A stretch of DNA of 5,069 bases, from positions 1 through 5,069 of the forward strand of contig JAIRLL010000269.1 in NCBI GenBank assembly GCA_031259505.1, read 5' to 3'. Position numbers and translations under genes: made by a program. The notes beneath the pieces were generated by a model. It searched no databases. It worked only from the letters and a program-made list of their open reading frames with translations, and was not told the DNA's origin. Below, piece after piece: positions 1-5,069 of the stretch; position 1 is the first letter of the stretch, and every line of letters begins with the position of its first letter. The DNA is from Tannerella sp. (GTDB lineage Bacteria; Bacteroidota; Bacteroidia; Bacteroidales; Tannerellaceae).

Positions 1-1174
<1,174 letters not shown>

Positions 1175-1198
1175 AACCGCTTCTTTTCATTGAAGATG

Positions 1199-1206
1199 CA
1201 AAGGTA
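1199..1206 (-). promoter_or_regulatory. Bacteroidota-type -7 box for sufS
   Basis: Read on the minus strand this is TACCTTTG, an exact match to the Bacteroidota housekeeping-sigma -7 consensus TAnnTTTG. It sits 24 bases before the sufS ATG, which would give a short leader of roughly 15-20 bases. No good TTTG -33 element is seen 19-21 bases upstream, so the assignment rests on the -7 box and its position. Confidence 0.6.
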
Positions 1207-1263
1207 GCAGTTTATTGCGTTCGACGCCGACCCCCGAAAGAGCAAAATCAGCGCTCCGGACGT

Positions 1264-1279
1264 TAATTATGCATAATTA
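1264..1279. promoter_or_regulatory. Perfect 16-bp AT-rich palindrome, candidate operator
   Basis: TAATTATGCATAATTA is an exact inverted repeat with no spacer. It lies in the 191-base divergent region between sufS and the cysteine-rich gene, about 58 bases upstream of the sufS -7 box and about 37-49 bases before the weak plus-strand -7 candidates. Size, symmetry and position suit a dimeric regulator controlling either gene or both. The AT-rich dyad is loosely reminiscent of a Fur-type box, but it is not the canonical 19-mer, and no regulator gene is in the window. A chance palindrome in AT-rich DNA is possible. Confidence 0.35.
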
Positions 1280-1315
1280 TCGCGGCAGCATCGTCGAATT
1301 ATACAGAAAAAACAT

Positions 1316-1335
1316 TTTCTTTGCAGGCATATTTG
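1316..1335 (+). promoter_or_regulatory. Weak promoter candidates for the cysteine-rich gene
   Basis: Two overlapping near-matches to TAnnTTTG occur upstream of the ATG at 1366: TTTCTTTG (1316-1323) and CATATTTG (1328-1335). Each differs from the consensus at one fixed position, and neither has a clear TTTG -33 partner. They would give leaders of about 25-45 bases. The gene needs a promoter in this region because it lies opposite sufS, but which box is used cannot be decided by eye. Confidence 0.35.
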
Positions 1336-1365
1336 TTTATCATTAATTTTAAATATAGAGACAGA

Positions 1366-1680
1366 ATGAAAAAGATTTTATTGAGTGCGGCAATCATTGC
1401 CGTGACAGGTACAGGACTGGGGTTTGCCGCCGGTGCGGATGATTCGAAGCCGAAAAAAGACGCCCGCAAGACGGAACAGACATGTTGTACAAAGGACGCA
1501 GCGGAAGCAAAATCCTGCGCAAAACAGGCGGAAGCAAAAAGCTGCTGCAAGAAAGATGGAAAAGCGACATCCGCATCATGCGGCAACAGCAGTGCGGAAA
1601 AAGCGGCATCGTCCTGCTGCAGCGAGAAAAAAGACGCCGAAAAGAAGGAATGCTGCGCCGCCAAAAAGGAAAACAAATAG
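1366..1680 (+). CDS. Small exported cysteine/lysine-rich protein of unknown function
   Basis: I do not recognise this 104-residue protein. Residues 1-22 look like a classical signal peptide: MKK, then a hydrophobic run to about residue 19, then FAAG with likely cleavage near A21/A22. There is no lipobox cysteine, so it should be released into the periplasm or beyond. The mature part is hydrophilic and dominated by Lys, Ala, Glu and Ser. It has ten cysteines at 40, 41, 51, 60, 61, 72, 84, 85, 96 and 97, mostly as CC pairs about every 9-12 residues. AEAKSC occurs twice (46-51 and 55-60), from a 12-base repeat. No aromatic residue follows the signal peptide, so a conventional hydrophobic core is unlikely. 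Metal binding or a disulfide-linked repeat protein is an inference only. The ATG at 1366 is preferred over a TTG at 1321 because it places the signal peptide at the N-terminus. A strong terminator follows the stop codon, which supports this strand as the coding one. Confidence 0.8.
   Translation: MKKILLSAAIIAVTGTGLGFAAGADDSKPKKDARKTEQTCCTKDAAEAKSCAKQAEAKSCCKKDGKATSASCGNSSAEKAASSCCSEKKDAEKKECCAAKKENK
1501..1539 (+). repeat. 12-base direct repeat inside the cysteine-rich gene
   Basis: GCGGAAGCAAAA occurs at 1501-1512 and again at 1528-1539, 27 bases (nine codons) apart and in the same frame. Each copy encodes AEAK and is followed by Ser-Cys. It suggests the cysteine repeats grew at least partly by internal duplication. 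Confidence 0.75.
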
Positions 1681-1702
1681 AACCGGTTTTCCTTACATGC
1701 AG

Positions 1703-1741
1703 AAAAAGTCCTGGCAGATTCTCCCTGCCGGGATTTTTTTT
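1703..1741 (+). terminator. Intrinsic terminator after the cysteine-rich gene
   Basis: A 9-bp stem TCCTGGCAG (1709-1717) / CTGCCGGGA (1725-1733), with one G-U wobble, encloses a 7-base loop and is followed by eight Ts (1734-1741). A run of As just upstream (1703-1707) can extend the stem into the T tract, so it could act to some degree in both directions. It lies 28 bases after the stop codon at 1680 and insulates the small gene from the lgt operon. Confidence 0.88.
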
Positions 1742-1775
1742 GCTCAATCATGTACCGTCAATTACAGGGAATCAC

Positions 1776-1783
1776 TATATTTG
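1776..1783 (+). promoter_or_regulatory. Bacteroidota-type -7 box for the lgt operon
   Basis: TATATTTG matches TAnnTTTG exactly and lies just after the preceding terminator, 92 bases before the lgt ATG. It predicts a leader of about 85 bases. The -33 region is poor. The leader holds a GC-rich patch (1798-1829) that includes the palindrome GACCCGGGTC, then an AT-rich tract running into the start codon. An A/U-rich initiation region without a Shine-Dalgarno sequence is usual for this phylum. Confidence 0.65.
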
Positions 1784-1874
1784 CACGTTGTAAATCAGAC
1801 CCGGGTCGGGATGCGGACAAATAGCCGCCTTTGCCTGTGTACATTAAATTCAATAATATATATATTTTATACTT

Positions 1875-2741
1875 ATGAACTTACTTGATATTACCTGGAC
1901 AGCAGACCCTGCCATTTTCACGGTAGGCTCGAAAGAAATACGCTGGTATGCACTGGCGTTTATTGCCGGTTTTGCAATCGGATACAAAATCGTACAGCGG
2001 ATGTGGAAAAATGAAAAGCTGAATCCTGCATGGCTGGATCCGCTGCTGTACTATACGTTGTTCGGAACGGCCATCGGTGCGCGGCTGGGGCATTGCCTGT
2101 TTTATGACCCGTCACATTATCTTTCCCATCCGGTCGAGATACTGAAAATGTGGGAAGGCGGACTGGCCAGCCACGGCGGCGTGCTGGGCATCATTGTCGC
2201 CATTTATTTCTTTTCACGTTTCGTATCGCACAGGAGCATGCTGTGGGCGTTCGACAAACTTGTCACGCCTACGGGACTGGTAGCGGCGATGATACGCCTC
2301 GGCAACCTTATGAACCACGAAGTGTACGGTCATCCGACCGGTTTGCCGTGGGGATTCCGGTTCATCAAGAATCTGCACGCATGGCGACAGGGAGCGGAAC
2401 CCGTCTTCTCGGCGCCCAGCCACCCGACGCAAATCTATGAAGCAGCCTGCTACCTGCTCACCTTCGCGCTCTGCATGTGGCTGTACTTCAAAAAGGAAGC
2501 ATGGAAGAAGGAAGGCTTCATCTTCGGCATTTTCATGATTTGCATTTTCGTATCCCGCTTCCTGATCGAATTTCTCAAGGAAGACCAGGAGCCGTTCGAA
2601 GCCGGCATGTGGCTCAACATGGGGCAGTGTCTGAGCATTCCGTTCATTCTGGCGGGTATATTCTTTGTCGTGCGGGCGAAACGAAACTCGAAAACTCAGG
2701 CTCCAAAATCAAAACCAAAATCAAAAGGTTCCGACAAATGA
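1875..2741 (+). CDS. lgt: Prolipoprotein diacylglyceryl transferase Lgt
   Basis: Inner-membrane enzyme that transfers diacylglycerol from phosphatidylglycerol to the lipobox cysteine of prolipoproteins, the first step of lipoprotein maturation. The 288 residues match the family length (E. coli has 291). Visible signatures are IRWYAL near the N-terminus (Y25), GGLASHGG with H100, RLGNLMNHEVYG (141-152) with R141, N144 and E149, corresponding to E. coli R143, N146 and E151, HPTQIYEA (183-190), and SRFLIEF with R228, corresponding to E. coli R239. Several hydrophobic membrane segments separate these (about 25-43, 102-114, 191-205, 214-230, 252-267). The C-terminus ends in a soluble Lys/Ser-rich tail (about 268-288) built partly from a 12-base tandem repeat. 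The stop codon overlaps the next start by ATGA, so translational coupling to the flavodiiron gene is likely. The ATG follows an AT-rich leader and a promoter box. Confidence 0.97.
   Translation: MNLLDITWTADPAIFTVGSKEIRWYALAFIAGFAIGYKIVQRMWKNEKLNPAWLDPLLYYTLFGTAIGARLGHCLFYDPSHYLSHPVEILKMWEGGLASHGGVLGIIVAIYFFSRFVSHRSMLWAFDKLVTPTGLVAAMIRLGNLMNHEVYGHPTGLPWGFRFIKNLHAWRQGAEPVFSAPSHPTQIYEAACYLLTFALCMWLYFKKEAWKKEGFIFGIFMICIFVSRFLIEFLKEDQEPFEAGMWLNMGQCLSIPFILAGIFFVVRAKRNSKTQAPKSKPKSKGSDK
2703..2726 (+). repeat. Tandem 12-base duplication in the 3' end of lgt
   Basis: CCAAAATCAAAA occurs twice head to tail (2703-2714 and 2715-2726). It adds PKSK twice to the extreme C-terminus of Lgt, beyond the conserved enzyme. 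The low-complexity A-rich sequence runs almost up to the next start codon, which suggests the tail is slippage-prone and little constrained. Confidence 0.85.
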
Positions 2742-3934
2742 AAAAAATAACAGACGATATTTATTACGTCGGCGTCAACGATCGCCGGAAAGCGCTTTTC
2801 GAAAACATCTGGCCTCTGCCCCGCGGCGTTTCGTACAATTCTTTCCTGATTGCGGACGAAAAAACGGCGCTGGTCGACACGGTCGATATTTGCTGCTCCG
2901 ATCTTTTTTTCGGGAAAGTGGCGGAAGCGCTGGGCGGACGGTCGCTGGATTACCTGATTGTAAACCACATGGAACCCGACCACTCCGGCAGTATCCGCCT
3001 GCTGCGACAACTGTATCCCGGCCTGCAGATTGTCGGCAACAGGCAAACATTCGGCATGTTGGCCGGATATTACGGCATCACGGACGGGCTGCGTGAAGTG
3101 AAAGAAAAGGATACGCTCGACCTCGGCCGCCATCGCCTGACGTTCTACATGGCGCCGATGGTGCACTGGCCGGAAGTGATGATGGCCTACGACGCGGCGG
3201 ACAGGACGCTGTTCTCGGCCGACGCATTCGGCGCCTACGGCACGCTGGACGGCGGAGTGACGGATACGGAAATGAACGTCGACACGTACTGGGACGAAAT
3301 GATGCGCTACTACGCCAACATCGTCGGCAAATACGGCAATCCCGTCCGCAAGGCGCTGGAAAAGCTGCAGGCGCTGGATATTCAAACCATCTGCTCCACG
3401 CACGGCCCTGTCTGGCGCGAACACCGCAACAGGGTCATCGACATCTACGACCGCATGAGCCGCTACGAAGGTGAAAAAGGCGTGACAATTGCATACGGAA
3501 GCATGTACGGACACACCGAACAGATGGCCGAAACGATTGCCGCCTCGCTGTCGGAAAACGGCGTGCGCGAAATTGTCATGCACGACGTCGGCAAAACCCA
3601 CGCATCATATATCCTGCGAGACGTATTCAAATACAGCGGGCTGATAATAGGCAGTCCGACATACAGCGGACAACTGCTCCCCGAAATTGATTCGCTGCTG
3701 AAAAAAATCGAGATATGCGAAGTAAAAAACCGTCTGTTCGGCTATTTCGGCTCGTTCACGTGGGCAGGGACGGCCGTCAAACGCCTGGCAGCATTTGCAG
3801 AAGCCATGAACTGGGAAACAGTCGGCGAACCGGTAGAACAGAAACACGCCATGAACGCCGAAACGCACGAAAAATGCCGGACGCTCGGCAAAGACATGGG
3901 GTGCAGAATTAAAGATGCAAAATTCAGAATTTAA
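2738..3934 (+). CDS. fprA: Class A flavodiiron protein (FprA family O2/NO reductase)
   Basis: Cytoplasmic flavodiiron protein that reduces O2 to water and/or NO to N2O, protecting anaerobes. The 398 residues consist of a metallo-beta-lactamase-like diiron domain (about 1-245) followed by a flavodoxin domain (about 248-390). All diiron ligands are present: H77, E79, D81 and H82 in NHMEPDHSGS, H143 in MVHWPEV, D162 in FSADAFG and H222 in CSTHGP. FMN-binding loops are visible as YGSMYGHTEQMA (253-264), SPTYSGQLLP (306-315) and FGSFTWAGTAVK (337-348). There is no C-terminal rubredoxin or flavin-reductase domain, so this is a minimal class A enzyme needing a separate electron donor, which is not in the window. 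The ATG at 2738 is chosen because it gives the canonical N-terminus MKKITDDIYYVGV; the frame stays open further upstream inside lgt, but that part is unrelated. It overlaps lgt by ATGA. O2 versus NO preference cannot be told from sequence. The last residues (about 389-398) read through AT-rich repeat-like DNA. Confidence 0.97.
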   Translation: MKKITDDIYYVGVNDRRKALFENIWPLPRGVSYNSFLIADEKTALVDTVDICCSDLFFGKVAEALGGRSLDYLIVNHMEPDHSGSIRLLRQLYPGLQIVGNRQTFGMLAGYYGITDGLREVKEKDTLDLGRHRLTFYMAPMVHWPEVMMAYDAADRTLFSADAFGAYGTLDGGVTDTEMNVDTYWDEMMRYYANIVGKYGNPVRKALEKLQALDIQTICSTHGPVWREHRNRVIDIYDRMSRYEGEKGVTIAYGSMYGHTEQMAETIAASLSENGVREIVMHDVGKTHASYILRDVFKYSGLIIGSPTYSGQLLPEIDSLLKKIEICEVKNRLFGYFGSFTWAGTAVKRLAAFAEAMNWETVGEPVEQKHAMNAETHEKCRTLGKDMGCRIKDAKFRI

Positions 3935-3951
3935 TATTCAATCATTCAGTC
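3904..3951 (+). repeat. AT-rich short-repeat patch at the flavodiiron/nagB junction
   Basis: CAGAATT occurs at 3904-3910 and 3925-3931, and a near-tandem 8-mer ATTCAATC/ATTCAGTC follows at 3936-3951. The patch spans the last codons of the flavodiiron gene and most of the 24-base spacer before nagB. It resembles low-complexity intergenic DNA that has crept into the reading frame. No promoter box or terminator is visible in it, which favours cotranscription of nagB. Confidence 0.5.
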
Positions 3952-3958
3952 ATTAAAT

Positions 3959-4768
3959 ATGCGAGTCATTATAGAACAGAACTACGAAATGTTATCGAAA
4001 TGGGCGGGCAACTACATCGCCGCCAAAATCAGGAACGCCATGCCGACGGCCGACAAACCGTTTGTACTGGGACTGCCGACCGGCTCGTCGCCGCTGGGCA
4101 CGTACAAGCGCCTGATTGAGTTGAACAGAGCCGGCGCGGTGTCGTTCAAACACGTCATCACATTCAACATGGACGAATACGCCGGTTTGCCGGAAGAACA
4201 TCCCGAAAGTTATCATTCGTTTATGTGGAACAGTTTTTTCAACCATATAGACATACAGCCCGAACAGGTGCACATTCTGAACGGGAACGCACCCGATGTG
4301 GAAGCCGAATGTGCTGCATACGAAGCAAGCATCGCAAAGGCGGGCGGAATAGACCTTTTCCTTGGCGGCATCGGGCCGGACGGACACATCGCGTTCAACG
4401 AGCCGGGTTCGTCGCTGGCGTCGCGCACGCGGGCGAAAACGCTGACAGCGGATACGATCATCGCCAATTCCCGCTTCTTCGACAACGACGTGACCAAAGT
4501 GCCGAAAACGGCATTGACGGTCGGCGTAGCTACGGTACTGGATGCAAGAGAGGTATTGATTGTAGTGAACGGACACGGCAAAGCGCGCGCACTGCAACAG
4601 GCCATAGAAGGAGCCGTCAGCCAAATGTGGACAATCACGGCGCTGCAAATGCATCCGAAAGGGATCATCGTGTGCGACGAAGATGCCTGCGCCGAACTGA
4701 AAGTGGGGACATACAGGTATTTCAAGGATATTGAAAAGGAACATCTCTGTCCGGATTCGTTGCTTTGA
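3959..4768 (+). CDS. nagB: Glucosamine-6-phosphate deaminase NagB
   Basis: Cytoplasmic enzyme converting glucosamine 6-phosphate to fructose 6-phosphate and ammonia, the last committed step of GlcNAc, sialic-acid and amino-sugar catabolism. The 269 residues align with E. coli NagB (266) without an obvious gap. Visible residues include the phosphate loop [13 protein letters not shown] (37-49), the catalytic D72 in [10 protein letters not shown], and D141, H143 and E148 in [11 protein letters not shown], with R172 and K208 for substrate phosphate binding. The residues lining the GlcNAc-6-phosphate allosteric site of the E. coli enzyme (S151, R158, K160, Y254) are also present, so allosteric activation is plausible. 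It begins 24 bases after the flavodiiron stop with no visible promoter between, so it is probably the third gene of the lgt transcript. No nagA, transporter or NagC-type regulator is in the window. The C-terminus is a few residues longer than in E. coli, and its last 47 bases overlap an antisense plug-like reading frame. Confidence 0.97.
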   Translation: MRVIIEQNYEMLSKWAGNYIAAKIRNAMPTADKPFVLGLPTGSSPLGTYKRLIELNRAGAVSFKHVITFNMDEYAGLPEEHPESYHSFMWNSFFNHIDIQPEQVHILNGNAPDVEAECAAYEASIAKAGGIDLFLGGIGPDGHIAFNEPGSSLASRTRAKTLTADTIIANSRFFDNDVTKVPKTALTVGVATVLDAREVLIVVNGHGKARALQQAIEGAVSQMWTITALQMHPKGIIVCDEDACAELKVGTYRYFKDIEKEHLCPDSLL

Positions 4769-4913
4769 TAACCGGTGTTCCTGTCTGTTCAGTCTCGATC
4801 AGGATGACGCCGCTGGCGGAACGCGAACCGTAAACGGCGGCGGCGTCTTTCAGGACGGATTTACGGTGCAACTTCTTCACGGTGCGATGTTTCGTTGCAG
4901 ATGAGACTTCCAT
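4722..4913 (-). pseudogene. Probable remnant of a TonB-dependent receptor plug domain
   Basis: The minus-strand frame from the ATG at 4913 to the stop at 4722 (63 residues) contains SVLKDAAAVYGSRSASGVIL followed by IETE. That closely follows the plug-domain motif of SusC/RagA-type outer-membrane receptors and related Bacteroidota plug proteins (VLKDA-A-YGSR-A-GVILITT). The same frame stays open and codon-like (GC-rich third positions) upstream to about 4990, reading YEPYLADG and SIAFSGKDIGCR, but no ATG, GTG or TTG start is found there and it then runs into the promoter of the next plus-strand gene. There is no signal peptide, N-terminal carboxypeptidase-like domain or beta-barrel. The stop lies inside the 3' end of nagB, so the last 16 codons or so are antisense to that gene. 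I read it as a decayed fragment. A real short plug-type protein with an unseen start is the alternative. Apart from this, 4769-5024 shows no gene, and no clear terminator follows nagB. Confidence 0.4.
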
Positions 4914-5024
4914 CCGGCAGCCGATATCTTTTCCGGAGAAGGCGATCGACAGAAGGATGATTCGCTGGCCGTCGGCGAGGTAGGGTTCGTAACCTGAGTT
5001 CGACGTAAGAAAAGGATGAAAAAA

Positions 5025-5056
5025 TTTGGTAAGTTGTCCGAACTTTATTAACTTTG
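5025..5056 (+). promoter_or_regulatory. Strong Bacteroidota promoter reading off the right edge
   Basis: A TTTG -33 element (5025-5028) is followed after exactly 20 bases by TAACTTTG (5049-5056), a full match to the TTTG / 19-21 bases / TAnnTTTG consensus of the Bacteroidota primary sigma factor. Transcription should start near 5063, so the gene it serves begins beyond the window. It marks the 4769-5024 stretch as upstream of a plus-strand gene. Confidence 0.72.
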
Positions 5057-5069
5057 CATTTGTAAATCA

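Noticed and set aside
1321..1365. Possible upstream TTG start of the cysteine-rich gene
   Set aside because: It would add 15 residues ahead of a canonical MKK signal peptide and would overlap the likely promoter region.
1299..1751. 150-residue minus-strand reading frame opposite the cysteine-rich gene
   Set aside because: It starts beyond the terminator and reads Phe/Ser/Ala-rich sequence that is just the complement of Lys/Cys/Ala codons. The plus strand has a proper signal peptide, stop and terminator.
1424..1888. 154-residue plus-strand frame overlapping the cysteine-rich gene, terminator and lgt start
   Set aside because: Arg/Lys-rich frame-shifted reading of the real gene that crosses a strong terminator and promoter.
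2477..2737. Upstream extension of the flavodiiron frame inside lgt
   Set aside because: The translation is unlike flavodiiron proteins, and the family N-terminus begins exactly at the ATG at 2738.
2696..3601. 301-residue minus-strand frame opposite the flavodiiron gene
   Set aside because: His/Val/Phe-rich antisense shadow of a gene with all its catalytic motifs on the plus strand.
3992..4744. 250-residue minus-strand frame opposite nagB
   Set aside because: Antisense shadow arising from codon bias; no recognisable motif, while nagB is complete on the other strand.
4806..4847. 8-bp inverted repeat GACGCCGC/GCGGCGTC as a terminator for nagB
   Set aside because: The loop is 26 bases and only TTT follows. 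The arms fall in the plug-like coding remnant (Ala/Gly codons), so a terminator role is not supported.
4769..5069. Insertion-sequence end or attachment site near the plug remnant
   Set aside because: I saw no terminal inverted repeats, target duplication or transposase fragment.

Overview
The window is a stretch of ordinary chromosome from what looks like an anaerobic or microaerophilic member of the Bacteroidota, probably Bacteroidales. Three things point there. Promoter-like boxes match the phylum's TAnnTTTG -7 element (TACCTTTG before sufS, TATATTTG before lgt, TAACTTTG at the right edge). Shine-Dalgarno sequences are weak or absent, and the leaders just before the start codons are AT-rich. 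The gene content fits too, including a class A flavodiiron protein and a trace of a SusC/RagA-type TonB plug motif. No rRNA, tRNA, CRISPR array, transposase or integrase gene was seen.

Layout, left to right. (1) 1-1174, minus strand: sufS, a PLP-dependent cysteine desulfurase, nearly complete; its last residues lie beyond the left edge. (2) 1175-1365: divergent intergenic region with the sufS promoter and a perfect 16-bp AT-rich palindrome. (3) 1366-1680, plus strand: an unrecognised small exported protein with ten cysteines spaced about every 9 to 12 residues and many lysines, followed by a strong intrinsic terminator (1703-1741). (4) 1776-4768, plus strand: a promoter and leader, then lgt, a flavodiiron protein gene and nagB. 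lgt and the flavodiiron gene share a 4-base ATGA stop/start overlap, and nagB follows after 24 bases, so the three probably form one transcript. (5) 4769-5069: about 300 bases with no intact gene. On the minus strand it carries what appears to be a remnant of a TonB-receptor plug domain, and it ends in a well-formed plus-strand promoter whose gene lies outside the window.

Roles. SufS supplies persulfide sulfur for Fe-S assembly. The flavodiiron protein is a cytoplasmic O2 (or NO) reductase. Lgt starts lipoprotein maturation. NagB feeds amino-sugar carbon and nitrogen into glycolysis. The lgt/flavodiiron/nagB cluster has no obvious shared pathway and may simply be a housekeeping run-on operon.

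The most unusual item is the cysteine/lysine-rich exported protein divergent from sufS. The antisense plug-domain remnant comes second. I see no convincing multi-gene novel system.
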